A stretch of DNA of 53,272 nucleotides from Dehalococcoidia bacterium (GTDB taxonomy: Bacteria > Chloroflexota > Dehalococcoidia > SM23-28-2 > RBG-16-64-32), in assembly GCA_030690405.1 (NCBI GenBank), contig JAUYGU010000028.1, positions 1 through 53,272 on the forward strand, given 5' to 3'. How positions within the stretch are numbered: the stretch's first letter is position 1; each line of letters starts with the position of its first letter. The notes beneath the pieces are model-generated. The model worked only from the letters and a program-made list of their open reading frames with translations, was not told the origin of the DNA and did not search any database. Made by a program: the position numbers and the translations under genes. Shown piece after piece: positions 39,764-48,146 of the stretch.

Positions 39764-40927
39764 CTACAGCCGCAGCGCCTCCAGCCGGCGCACGCCCTCC
39801 TCCAGCCGCTCGTCGGGGAGGGTGAGGGAGAGGCGGACGTAGCCCTCGCCGCTGGGGCCGTAGCCGATGCCCGGCGTGACCACGACGCCCGCTTCCTCCA
39901 GCAGGCGAGTCGCGAACTGCACGCTCGTCGTGCCCTCCGGTACGCGGGCCCAGACGTAGAGGCTGGCCCTGGGAGGCGTCAGCCGCAGCCCCAGCCCCCG
40001 CAGCGCCGCCACCAGCCGGTCGCGGCGGCGCCGGTACACGCGGTTGTGCTCCTCTATGCAGTCCTGCGGCCCCTCCAGCGCCGTGATCGCCATGCGCTGA
40101 ACCGCCTGCGGCACCCCCGAGTCCAGGTTGGACTTCACCCGCATCAGGGCGTCGATTATCTCCGCGTTGCCCACGGCCATGCCGATCCGCCAGCCCGTCA
40201 TGTTGTACGACTTCGACAGCGAGTGGAACTCGATCCCGATCTCGCGGGCACCCTCCGCCTGGAGGAAGCTCGGCGGGCGGAACCCGTCGAACCCGACCTC
40301 GGAGTAGGGGCCGTCGTGCAGCACGGCCAGCCCGTGCAGGCGGGCGAAGGCCGCTGCCCGCTCGAAGAACTCCAGGTCGGCGACGGCGCCTGTCGGGTTG
40401 TTCGGGTAGTTCAGCCAGAGCACCTTGGCCTTGCGCAGCACGTCGGCAGGGACAGACTCCAGGTCCGGCAGGAAGCCGTTCTCCTCCGTCAGCGGCAGGT
40501 AGTACGCCTCGCCGCCGGCGAACATCGTGCCCACCGCGTACACCGGGTAGCCCGGGTCCGGCACCAAGGCAACGTCCCCGGGGTCGATGAAGCACAGCGC
40601 GATGTGGCCGACACCCTCCTTGGAGCCGATGAGCGGCAGCACCTCCCGCTGCGGGTCCAGCGAGACGCCGAACCGGCGCTCGTACCAGCGGGCGATCGCC
40701 TCCCGCAGCTCGGGCAGCCCCTCCGTCTCCGGGTAGCGGTGGTTTGCTGGGTCGCGCGACGCTTCGCGCAGCGACTCCAGGATGTGCTCCGGCGTGGGCA
40801 GGTCCGGGTCGCCGATGGCGAAGGAGACGACGTCCACCCCCTGCGCCCGCTTCTCCGCGATCTTGTGGGATATCCCCGCGAACAGGTACGGCGGCAGCGA
40901 CTCGATACGGCGGGCGAAGTTCATCAC
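39764..40927 (-). CDS. dapL: LL-diaminopimelate aminotransferase
   Basis: 387 aa fold-type I aminotransferase. It has FAIGDPDLPTPEHI, LNYPNNPTGAVA, HDGPYSEVGFDG and the PLP Lys in SLSKSYNMTGWRIG (about 230-243). These, and the N-terminal MMNFARRIESLPPYLFAGIS, match DapL of the variant (DapL2-like) type. It turns tetrahydrodipicolinate directly into LL-DAP, skipping acyl intermediates. dapF, for the next step, lies two genes upstream in the same direction. A generic alanine or valine-pyruvate aminotransferase is the alternative. Confidence 0.85.
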   Translation of the reverse strand: MMNFARRIESLPPYLFAGISHKIAEKRAQGVDVVSFAIGDPDLPTPEHILESLREASRDPANHRYPETEGLPELREAIARWYERRFGVSLDPQREVLPLIGSKEGVGHIALCFIDPGDVALVPDPGYPVYAVGTMFAGGEAYYLPLTEENGFLPDLESVPADVLRKAKVLWLNYPNNPTGAVADLEFFERAAAFARLHGLAVLHDGPYSEVGFDGFRPPSFLQAEGAREIGIEFHSLSKSYNMTGWRIGMAVGNAEIIDALMRVKSNLDSGVPQAVQRMAITALEGPQDCIEEHNRVYRRRRDRLVAALRGLGLRLTPPRASLYVWARVPEGTTSVQFATRLLEEAGVVVTPGIGYGPSGEGYVRLSLTLPDERLEEGVRRLEALRL

Positions 40928-40936
40928 CCCTCCCCG

Positions 40937-41005
40937 CTCATCCTGAGCCGCCCGCAGCGCCAGCGGAGGGCGAGTCGAAGCCTGTCCTGAGCTCAGTCGA
41001 AGGGG
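40937..41005. repeat. Composite of two type I palindromic elements
   Basis: CCTGTCCTGAGCTCAGTCGAAGGGG-like copy at 40981-41005, and a diverged copy at 40937-40980 (TCATCCTGAG to CGAGTCGAAG). Together they encode the last 20 or so residues and the stop of the cyclase gene and reach to within 10 nt of the dapL start. Confidence 0.7.
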
Positions 41006-42446
41006 GCCACCACCTCACCTCGTAGACCTCTACGGGGTCGTCGAAGCCGCGCAGGACGGTCTTGCCGCGAGCGGAGAACAGGAATCCCTTGCCGGCCACC
41101 AGCTCCCGCACGACGTTCGACGCCAGGATCTCGCCGCCCTGCGCTTGCGCGGCGATACGCGCCGCCGCGATCACCGCCGTGCCAAACAGGTCGCCCCGCC
41201 CGTCCGGGTCGTCCTCCGCTATCGGCTCGCCCGCGTTCAGCCCGATGCGGACCTGGATAGCCTCCGTAGGGGCGCTGCTCGCTGCGCCCTCGGGCGGGGC
41301 CCCTTCGAGCGCCTCTCGCCCAGGCGAGTCGCCTTTGGCGACAGGGTGAACGGGAAGAGACGCGTTCCGCTCCGCGAAGGCCCTCTGCATGGCGATGGCG
41401 CACTCCAGCGCCTTCGTCGCCGAGCCGAACGAGGCCATGAAGCCGTCGCCCATCGTCTTCACCTCGGAGCCGCCGTGGCCCGCCAGCGCCTCCCGCACGA
41501 CGCGCTCGTGCTCGCGGAGCACCTCGCGGGCCTTCGCGTCGCCCAGCCGCTGGGTCATCGCCGTGGAGCCCTCGACGTCCGTGAACAGGATGGTGTGGAC
41601 GGCGGGTGAGGCCGGCTGACGTTCCGGCGCGGCCTCCTTGCCCTCGCCCAGGAACTCGTCGATGGCCGCCAGCACCGCCTCTGTATCGCCCGCATACGGC
41701 TCGGAAGACTCCCCCTCCAAGAGAGCCAGGCGGGCGTCGGGTATCTGGGAAGCGAGACTCCTCGCGACATCCACATGGACCCAGGGAGCCTGGCGGCGGT
41801 GCAGGACCAGGGTTGGCTGCGTCACCTGCGGCAGGAAGGCCGTCACATCGACCTCGTTGAGAAGACGTTGGCCTAGCATCGCCATCTCGGGCGTCACGCT
41901 CTCCCGTATCAAGGCAGCGAACCGGCGTGCCTGCTCGCCTTCCGACCACCCGAACGCAACGTGGGCGACCGTCTCCGTGTAGGTCTCCCAGTCTTTGTCT
42001 ATGAGCGCGCGCGTTGCCTGAAGCCGTTGCGAGGGTGCCCATTCGGAAGCCCGCGCATATACGTGCCAGAGGAGGAGATGCGACACCCGCTCCGGATGGC
42101 GCGCCGCGTACATGATGGCCGCGACTCCTGAATGCTCGATCCCTAACAGAGCGAACCGCTCTATGCCCGCACGGTCCACGACAGCGTCGAGGTCGAGCAG
42201 GAGGGAGTCCAGCGAGAACTCAGGCGCTTCACGTTGCGACACCCCTGTCCCCCTAATGTCGTACCGTACGAGCCTTCTCTTCTCCGCCAGGCGCTCATAC
42301 CAGCGGCGTATATCAGGGAACTGCCACTCCATCTGGATGTGACCGAATGTAAACGGCGTGTGCACCAGAGGCATCCCCTCCCCTAGCGTCCAGAAGGCGA
42401 TGTCGACGCCGTCGCTGGTCTTCGCGTACTGGATGCGCGGCTCCAT
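40938..42446 (-). CDS. Alpha/beta-hydrolase-like domain fused to class III nucleotide cyclase
   Basis: 502 aa. Residues about 5-270 are an alpha/beta-hydrolase fold, but the nucleophile elbow reads GIEHSG where active members have GxSxG, so Glu replaces Ser. It is probably a ligand-binding sensor. Residues about 285-490 are a class III cyclase: TILFTDVEGSTAMTQRLGD (metal Asp), KTMGDGFMASF and GTAVIAAARIAAQA. A type II palindrome adds GDSPGREALEG at about 368-382 and type I copies form the C terminus (from PPSTELRTGF). It lies between dapF and dapL. The -10 TAGAAT (42455-42460) ends 8 nt before ATG: near-leaderless. Confidence 0.87.
   Translation of the reverse strand: MEPRIQYAKTSDGVDIAFWTLGEGMPLVHTPFTFGHIQMEWQFPDIRRWYERLAEKRRLVRYDIRGTGVSQREAPEFSLDSLLLDLDAVVDRAGIERFALLGIEHSGVAAIMYAARHPERVSHLLLWHVYARASEWAPSQRLQATRALIDKDWETYTETVAHVAFGWSEGEQARRFAALIRESVTPEMAMLGQRLLNEVDVTAFLPQVTQPTLVLHRRQAPWVHVDVARSLASQIPDARLALLEGESSEPYAGDTEAVLAAIDEFLGEGKEAAPERQPASPAVHTILFTDVEGSTAMTQRLGDAKAREVLREHERVVREALAGHGGSEVKTMGDGFMASFGSATKALECAIAMQRAFAERNASLPVHPVAKGDSPGREALEGAPPEGAASSAPTEAIQVRIGLNAGEPIAEDDPDGRGDLFGTAVIAAARIAAQAQGGEILASNVVRELVAGKGFLFSARGKTVLRGFDDPVEVYEVRWWPPSTELRTGFDSPSAGAAGGSG
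41300..41344. repeat. Dispersed palindrome type II, copy 2
   Basis: Inverted relative to 37444-37486, with the shared core GCCTCTCGCCCAGGCGAGTC then GCC. It is within the cyclase catalytic domain, kept in frame, and codes the same peptide GDSPGREALEG. Confidence 0.75.
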
Positions 42447-42458
42447 AGTGCGACTATT

Positions 42459-42542
42459 CTACGCTACGGCCCTCTAACGGCGTAGCGTGCGGCGTACGCA
42501 GGGCTGCCCTGACGGGCCCGTAGGGAAGCCCTGCGGCTACGG
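42459..42542. repeat. Cluster of inverted repeats before the cyclase gene
   Basis: CTACGC (42459-42464) with GCGTAG (42480-42485); GCAGGGCT (42498-42505) with AGCCCTGC (42527-42534); CCGTAG (42518-42523) with CTACGG (42537-42542). The second could terminate dapF transcripts. The look is of a decayed palindromic element. Confidence 0.55.
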
Positions 42543-42543
42543 C

Positions 42544-43401
42544 TCACGCCTGCGGCCAGTCGCCCTCAAACACAAACTCGGCCGGGCCCGTCAGGAAGAC
42601 CTCTCCCCTATCGCTGCGCGCGTCTGCGTCCCACTCCACAGTTAGCGGCCCGCCGGGCTGTGTTATGTCAACTCTCTCCCCTGCCAGCCCCTTCAGCCGC
42701 GCCGCCACCATCGCCGCGCTGCTGCCGCTGCCGCAGGCCAGCGTCTCCCCCACCCCCCGCTCCCACACCCGCAGCTCCATCCGCTGGCGGCCCAGCATCC
42801 TCGCCACGCCGAAGTTCACCCGCGCCGGGAACGCCGGGTGGCGCTCCATCTTGGGGCCGATGACCTCCAGCGGATAGTCCGCCACCGGTGAGTCCACGAA
42901 CAGCACCGCGTGCGGGTTGCCCATCGAGAGGCAGGTCACGGCCAGCGTCTCGCCGGCCACCTCCAGCGGCATGTCGATCAGCGGCGGCTCCGCCTCCGTG
43001 AGCACGGGTACCTCGCGCGGGGCGAACCGCGGCGCGCCCATCGAGAGCCGCACGCGCTCCACCCGTCCGCCCTCGCCGAACACCTCCGCCTCCAGCACGC
43101 CGGACGCCGCCTCGACGCGCAGACGGCCGTCGCGGGGCCGCGCCAGGCCGCGCTCCACGACGTACTTCACCAGGCAGCGCACGCCGTTGCCGCTCACCTC
43201 CGCCTCCGACCCGTCGGCGTTGAACAGCCGCATCCTCACGTCCGCCTTCGTCGACGGCATGACCAGCATCAGGCCGTCCGCGCCCACCCCGTAGTGGCGC
43301 TCACACATCGCCTGCGCCAGCGCGCCCCAGTCCCGCCCATCAGCGCTCGTCTCGACGAGAAGGAAGTCGTTGCCCGTGCCCTGCATCTTGACGAAATTCA
43401 T
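42544..43401 (-). CDS. dapF: Diaminopimelate epimerase
   Basis: 285 aa. It starts MNFVKMQGTGNDFLLVE, with the first active Cys in SGNGVRCLVKY (about Cys76) and the second in LACGSGSSAA (about Cys228). It interconverts LL- and meso-DAP for peptidoglycan and lysine. It works directly after DapL. The start is 13 nt after the ABC permease stop, inside the leftward cluster. Confidence 0.95.
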   Translation of the reverse strand: MNFVKMQGTGNDFLLVETSADGRDWGALAQAMCERHYGVGADGLMLVMPSTKADVRMRLFNADGSEAEVSGNGVRCLVKYVVERGLARPRDGRLRVEAASGVLEAEVFGEGGRVERVRLSMGAPRFAPREVPVLTEAEPPLIDMPLEVAGETLAVTCLSMGNPHAVLFVDSPVADYPLEVIGPKMERHPAFPARVNFGVARMLGRQRMELRVWERGVGETLACGSGSSAAMVAARLKGLAGERVDITQPGGPLTVEWDADARSDRGEVFLTGPAEFVFEGDWPQA

Positions 43402-43414
43402 GCCCCGATACCCG

Positions 43415-44206
43415 CTAGATCGCTATATCGCGACGATTGTACCAGTAGATCGCGGCCGCTCCCGCTGCCAGCGTCGCCGCCGGCAGCAGCACCAGCGGCA
43501 GCAGTGGCAGACTGCCGCGTGTCATCGCCTCCGCCGAGTGATAGTGCTCGAACGGCATGAACCAGAGGACCGCCTCCGGCGCATCCGTCGCCTTCAGGGC
43601 CCCCGTCAGGATGTACAGCACAAGGGTCAGCCCCAGCGTGATGCCGGTCACCCGCGCCTGCTCGTCGACGGCGGCGGCGACCGCCACGTAGGCGGCCAGG
43701 AGCGCCGCGCTCAATAAGAAGGCGTTGGTCAGCGCCAGCGCGTAGTTGCCCACCGATGGCGTGTGGCCGATGATCGCCACTCCCACCACCAGTACGGCGA
43801 ACACCCCAAGGCAGATGATGAAGATGTTCCAGAGCCCCACCACCAGGCGCGAAAGGATGAACCGGGTCCGGCTTATCGGAAGCCCCAGGATGAAGTCCAC
43901 GGTGCGCTGCTCCACCTCCCGGCTGATGGAACCCGCAGCGAAGATGCCGGCGTAGATCGCCAGCAGGAGGGGTACGTAGGAGACGATCTCCACCTGCAAC
44001 CAGCCGTTCAGCGTGCCGATGTCCACGTCCCCGAACAGCTTGCGCATCGCCGGCGGATACTGCTCGTACAGCCGCGAAAGCTCCTCCTGGCCGCCCATCC
44101 ACTCGTAAGCGCTCACGGCGTACGCCGCCATGCCGAGGATGCCCAGCATCCACCAGCCGAGCGCTGCCCTCGTGCGGGCGGCCAGGTCCAGAACCAGAAC
44201 CGTCAC
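43415..44206 (-). CDS. ABC-2 type transporter permease
   Basis: 263 aa from GTG 44206, which overlaps the ATPase stop as GTGA. It has six hydrophobic segments (GWWMLGILGMAAYAVSAYEW first) and a soluble stretch after the first (EELSRLYEQYPPAMRKLFGD), as in ABC-2/YhaP-like exporters. With the preceding ATPase it should form an exporter. The cargo is unknown; drug, lipid or peptide export is usual in the family. Confidence 0.85.
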   Translation of the reverse strand: MTVLVLDLAARTRAALGWWMLGILGMAAYAVSAYEWMGGQEELSRLYEQYPPAMRKLFGDVDIGTLNGWLQVEIVSYVPLLLAIYAGIFAAGSISREVEQRTVDFILGLPISRTRFILSRLVVGLWNIFIICLGVFAVLVVGVAIIGHTPSVGNYALALTNAFLLSAALLAAYVAVAAAVDEQARVTGITLGLTLVLYILTGALKATDAPEAVLWFMPFEHYHSAEAMTRGSLPLLPLVLLPAATLAAGAAAIYWYNRRDIAI

Positions 44207-45126
44207 CTGGCCACCTCCCGGTAGAAGTCCAGGAAGACCTCCTCCAGGGACGGCTCCACGATCGAGACGTCCTCCACCGCGCATGCCGCTAGCCTCGACA
44301 TCAGGATGCGCATGTCGCCTCTCACGCGGAAGGCCATGCGGCCGTCATGCTGCCACACCACCTGCACGTCGTCCAGCCCATCCAGATTGGGTGGCTGGCC
44401 GCTGTAGACCAGAGTGACCTCCTTGTACTTCCGCTCTCTGAGCTTCTCCACCTTGTCCAGCACCACCAGCCGTCCCTCCCGCAAGATGGCCACGCGGTCG
44501 CATATATGCTCGGCCTCGGACAGGACGTGGGAGGAGAAGAATACGGTCTTGCCGCGCTTTCCTTCCTGGTCCAGCAGCTCGAGGAGGGTTCGCTGGGCCA
44601 GCGGGTCGAGCCCTGAGGTGGGCTCGTCAAGGATGAGCACCTCAGGATCGTGGGCCAGCGTGATGACCAGGGCCACCTTCTGCCTCATCCCGCGCGAACA
44701 CTTCTTCATCGGCCGATCCATCGGCGCCTCCAGCGCCCGTGCTATCTCAGCCGCCCGCGGCGCCTCCTCTCCCCGGGCCCGTCTGGCCAGGGCTAGCAGC
44801 TCCTCGCCGGTGCGCTCGCCGTACAGGGCCACATCTCCCGGCAGGTAACCGACGCGGCGGCGCACCTCAACGCTCTGCCGTGCGGCGTCCCAACCCAGCA
44901 CCGACGCTCGCCCGGAAGTAGGGCGCAGGAATCCCAGTAGAACGCGGATCGTCGTGGTCTTGCCGGAGCCGTTGGGCCCCAGGAACCCCAGCACCTCCCC
45001 GGGCTCCGCGCGGAGCGTCAGGTCTTCCACGCCGCGGTGAGGCCCGTAGTACTTGGTGAGGTGGTCGATCTCCAGGGGGCGCACCGGCCCCGGCATCGTG
45101 CCCGGCTCCGCGGTCTCAGCGTCCAC
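44203..45126 (-). CDS. ABC transporter ATP-binding protein
   Basis: 307 aa from GTG; an in-frame ATG 30 nt later is an alternative. It has Walker A GPNGSGKTTT (about 52-61), signature KKCSRGMRQKVAL (the C-loop reads SRGMRQ), Walker B VLILDEPTSGLDPLA and the H-loop SSHVLSE. The C-terminal extension is typical of CcmA/NatA-like exporters. Partner of the overlapping permease gene. It overlaps the miaA 3' end by 11 nt. Confidence 0.93.
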   Translation of the reverse strand: MDAETAEPGTMPGPVRPLEIDHLTKYYGPHRGVEDLTLRAEPGEVLGFLGPNGSGKTTTIRVLLGFLRPTSGRASVLGWDAARQSVEVRRRVGYLPGDVALYGERTGEELLALARRARGEEAPRAAEIARALEAPMDRPMKKCSRGMRQKVALVITLAHDPEVLILDEPTSGLDPLAQRTLLELLDQEGKRGKTVFFSSHVLSEAEHICDRVAILREGRLVVLDKVEKLRERKYKEVTLVYSGQPPNLDGLDDVQVVWQHDGRMAFRVRGDMRILMSRLAACAVEDVSIVEPSLEEVFLDFYREVAR

Positions 45127-46075
45127 GGGCGGCGGCCCTTTCCGGGCTCAGCTCCGATTCGATCAGCCGCAGCGCCTCTTCGATCGCGCTCTCGCCTCCG
45201 TCCAGCCAGTGGATGCGTGGATCGGACGGCTTAAACCACGAGTTCTGGTGGCGGGCCAGCCGGTGCGTCTCCGTCTTGGTCCGCGCGGCGGCCTCCGTCA
45301 GCGTCAGCCCCTGTCCTGAGCTTGTCGAAGGGTCGCCGGCGAGGTGCGCGCAGGCCTCCTTGTAGCCGATACCGGACATCGACGGCAGCTCCCGCGAGTA
45401 GCCCATCGCCAGCAGCCGCCGCGTCTCGTCGATGAGGCCGCTCGTCATCATGCGGTCCACCCGCTCATCGATGCGCCGGTACAGCTCCTCCCTCGGCAGG
45501 TGGAGGCCGATGACGGTGGTCTCGAAGCCGGGCGGCTCCTTCGTCTGCCAGTACGAGATCGGACGCCCGGTCGCCTCATACACCTCCAGCGCCCGGACGA
45601 GGCGGCGGCGGTTGGCGGGGCCGATGCGGGCCGCGGCCGCCGGGTCGACGCGCCGCACGCTTTCGAACAGCTCGACGGCGTCGCGGGCCTCCATGCGGCA
45701 CCGGAACTCCGGATTCGGTGCCACGCGCGGCACCCGCCATCCCTCCAGGAGCGCCCAGACGTACTGTCCCGTCCCGCCGGCCAGAAGCGGCTGCCTGCCG
45801 CGCGACCAGACGTCCTCCAGCGCGGCCTGCGCCAGCTCCAGCCAGAGCCCCAGGCTGAACGGCTCGTCGGGGTCCACTACGTCGATCAGGTGGTGGGGCG
45901 CCGCCGCCCGCTCTTCCGCCGTGGGCTTGGCGGTGCCGACGTCCATGTGGCGGTAGACCTGCCGGGAGTCCGCGCCGACGACCTCGCCCTTGAGACGATG
46001 GGCAAGCTCGACCGCCAGCGCGGTCTTGCCGGTCGCCGTCGGGCCGACGATGGCGATCAGCCTGCGTCGGGTCAT
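45116..46075 (-). CDS. miaA: tRNA dimethylallyltransferase
   Basis: 319 aa from ATG 46075 (TGATG overlap with the tpiA stop). P-loop IVGPTATGKTALAVELAHRL (about 8-27), ADSRQVYRHMDVGTAKPT, and GGTGQYVWALLEG are MiaA signatures. It adds dimethylallyl to A37 of tRNAs reading UNN codons. Residues about 248-256 (DPSTSSGQG) are encoded by a type I palindrome inserted in the C-terminal region and are absent from usual MiaA proteins. Confidence 0.95.
   Translation of the reverse strand: MTRRRLIAIVGPTATGKTALAVELAHRLKGEVVGADSRQVYRHMDVGTAKPTAEERAAAPHHLIDVVDPDEPFSLGLWLELAQAALEDVWSRGRQPLLAGGTGQYVWALLEGWRVPRVAPNPEFRCRMEARDAVELFESVRRVDPAAAARIGPANRRRLVRALEVYEATGRPISYWQTKEPPGFETTVIGLHLPREELYRRIDERVDRMMTSGLIDETRRLLAMGYSRELPSMSGIGYKEACAHLAGDPSTSSGQGLTLTEAAARTKTETHRLARHQNSWFKPSDPRIHWLDGGESAIEEALRLIESELSPERAAARGR
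45310..45332. repeat. Dispersed palindrome type I, copy in miaA
   Basis: CCTGTCCTGAGCTTGTCGAA followed by GGG. It codes STSSGQ on the miaA strand and keeps the frame. Confidence 0.8.
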
Positions 46076-46845
46076 CAGCGAGCCTTCGCGCGGGCGATCT
46101 CGCGGGTGATGCCGGTGAAGGCGTCCACCTTCAGGCTGGCGCCGCCTACCAGCGCGCCGTCTATCCCCTCGCGCGAGACGAACTCCGCGACGTTGTCCGC
46201 CGTCACGCTGCCTCCGTAGAGGATCCGCACCGTCTCCGCCTTCGCAGCGCCGATCACCGACGCGACCTCTCGCCGGATGACGGCGATCGCTTCGTCCGCG
46301 ATCTCGGGCGTCGCCGCCCGGCCGGTGCCGATCGCCCAGACCGGCTCGTAGGCGACGATGAAGCCGTCGGGGACGTCCGCGCCGTCGAGGCCGCTGCGCG
46401 TCTGCCGCACCAGAACCGCCTCCGTCTGTCCGGCCTCGCGTTCGTCCAGCTTCTCGCCCACGCACATGATGGGGCTGAGGCCGGCGGCCAGCGCCGCCCT
46501 GACCTTGCGCGCCACCATCTCGTCCGTCTCGCCGAACTGGTGGCGGCGTTCGGAGTGGCCGATGATGGCGTAGCGGGCGAGCTCGGCGACCATCTGGGGG
46601 CCGACCTCGCCGGTGGCGGCGACATCGTCCTCCCAATGGACGTCCTGCGAGCCTAACCTTAGCGACGAATCGCGCAGCGCCTCCCCCACCGCCGCCAGGT
46701 ACACGAACGGCGGGCACACCACCTTCTCCACCCCCTCCACGCCGTCGATCGCCTCGCGCAGCCCCTTCGCGAGCGTCAGCGCGCTCTCCAGACGTGTGTG
46801 GCACTTCCAGTTCGCCGCCGCTACGGGGATTCGCATAGCTGTCAC
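46075..46845 (-). CDS. tpiA: Triosephosphate isomerase
   Basis: 256 aa. Catalytic residues are evident: Lys in AAANWKCH (about 14), His in IIGHSERR (about 96) and Glu in [12 protein letters not shown] (about 170), plus the phosphate-binding [10 protein letters not shown]. It interconverts DHAP and glyceraldehyde-3-phosphate. The GTG start overlaps the apgM stop (GTGA), and the stop overlaps the miaA ATG. Confidence 0.96.
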   Translation of the reverse strand: MTAMRIPVAAANWKCHTRLESALTLAKGLREAIDGVEGVEKVVCPPFVYLAAVGEALRDSSLRLGSQDVHWEDDVAATGEVGPQMVAELARYAIIGHSERRHQFGETDEMVARKVRAALAAGLSPIMCVGEKLDEREAGQTEAVLVRQTRSGLDGADVPDGFIVAYEPVWAIGTGRAATPEIADEAIAVIRREVASVIGAAKAETVRILYGGSVTADNVAEFVSREGIDGALVGGASLKVDAFTGITREIARAKAR

Positions 46846-48044
46846 GCTCCGTACTTCGTTAGCCGCCCCGCGTGGGCCAGCGCCAGGGGCAGCGCCTCCA
46901 CCGCAGGGAACGTCCCCAGCGAGCCCTTCTGGAGAGCCACTTCGTTGAAGGCGTCGCAGGCGCCGGACCGCGTCCAGGGGGCGCGCATCATAAACGGCAC
47001 CGGGTGCCAGGAGTGCGCGGCCATGACCGCCGGCGTCGAGTGGTCTCCCGCCACCATCAGCACGTCCGGCCCCAGCTCCAGCAGCGACGGCAGCGCCGCG
47101 TCCACCTCCTCCAGCTTCGAGACCTTGCGATCGAAGTCGCCGTCCTCGCCGGCCGTGTCGGTGTACTTGTAGTGCACGAAGAAGTAGTCGAACCGGCCCC
47201 AGTTCTCGCGCACCGTGGCGATGGAGTCATCGATCGCCGGGCCAACGGGCAGCGCCTCCATGCCCACGAGCTTCGCCAGGCCGCGGTACATCGGGTAGTG
47301 GGCTACGGCCGCCGGCCGCAGCTTGAACACATCCGGCATCGAGGGCCAGTCCGGCCGCCGCGCGAACCCTCGCAGCAGCAGCATGTTCGCCGGCGACTCG
47401 CGCGAGAGGATGCGCTTCGCCTCCTCGACGAAGCGGGCGACCAGCCGCGCCGTCGCCTCGCCTTCGGGCGACGTGGCCCGCGGCTCCAGCGGCTGCGCGC
47501 CCTCGCGCTGGGGGTCCGTGTCCGCCACGGCGTCGGAGAGGCCGCCGCCCCTCAGCACGAGCACGAAGCGGTGCTCCCGCACCGGCTCCACGAGCAGCTC
47601 AGTGCCGTCCAGCCGTATCTCGCGCAGCTTCGCGCAGAGCTCGGCGCAGCGCTCGCTGCTGATGCGGCCCGCCCGACGGTCCGTGATCGCGCCGCTGCCG
47701 TCGACGGTGCAGAAGTTGCCGCGAGCGGCGATGTCCTGCGGGCGCAGGTCGAAGTCGATCCCGACCGCTTCCAGGGCGCCGCGGCCGATGTTGAACTTTA
47801 GCGGGTCGTAGCCGAACAGCGCCAGGTGGCCGGGGCCGCTGCCCGGCGTCACGCCCGGCGCCACCGGCAGCGTGAAGCCGCAGGCGCTCTCCCGCGCCAG
47901 CGCGTCCAGGTTGGGCGTGCGGGCCGTCTCCAGCTCGCTGCGCCCGGTCTGAGGGTGCGGCAGCCCGCCCAGGCCGTCCATCACGAACAGCATGATCTTA
48001 CTGCCGTTCGCCACGGAGAGCTGCCGCGCCAGGGCAATGTCCAT
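46842..48044 (-). CDS. apgM: Archaeal-type cofactor-independent phosphoglycerate mutase
   Basis: 400 aa. MLFVMDGLGGLPHPQTGRSE (about 18-37) carries the first metal Asp. PGSGPGHLALFGYDP holds the active Ser. VHYKYTDTAGEDGDFDRKV and VAGDHSTPAV are later metal-site motifs of the alkaline-phosphatase superfamily. It converts 3-phosphoglycerate to 2-phosphoglycerate. It is the first gene of the leftward cluster with tpiA and miaA. pgk lies 1.5 kb upstream, separated by a rearranged stretch. Confidence 0.93.
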   Translation of the reverse strand: MDIALARQLSVANGSKIMLFVMDGLGGLPHPQTGRSELETARTPNLDALARESACGFTLPVAPGVTPGSGPGHLALFGYDPLKFNIGRGALEAVGIDFDLRPQDIAARGNFCTVDGSGAITDRRAGRISSERCAELCAKLREIRLDGTELLVEPVREHRFVLVLRGGGLSDAVADTDPQREGAQPLEPRATSPEGEATARLVARFVEEAKRILSRESPANMLLLRGFARRPDWPSMPDVFKLRPAAVAHYPMYRGLAKLVGMEALPVGPAIDDSIATVRENWGRFDYFFVHYKYTDTAGEDGDFDRKVSKLEEVDAALPSLLELGPDVLMVAGDHSTPAVMAAHSWHPVPFMMRAPWTRSGACDAFNEVALQKGSLGTFPAVEALPLALAHAGRLTKYGA

Positions 48045-48146
48045 CGCAGGAACGATTATGCGGGATTCTGGGCGCGTATGCCAGTTGCGGAGCGGCCGGA
48101 GCCAGCGCTTGCGGCGCCACTCCGCGGATGCTCTAATGACCCCGCC

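Noticed and set aside
39732..40595. Long open frame antisense or out of frame with dapL
   Set aside because: Arg/Gly/Ala-rich, no domain, fully inside dapL; a by-product of GC-rich codon bias.
46076..46804. Longer miaA start inside tpiA
   Set aside because: That part is a shifted frame of tpiA; ATG 46075 fits the MiaA N terminus exactly.
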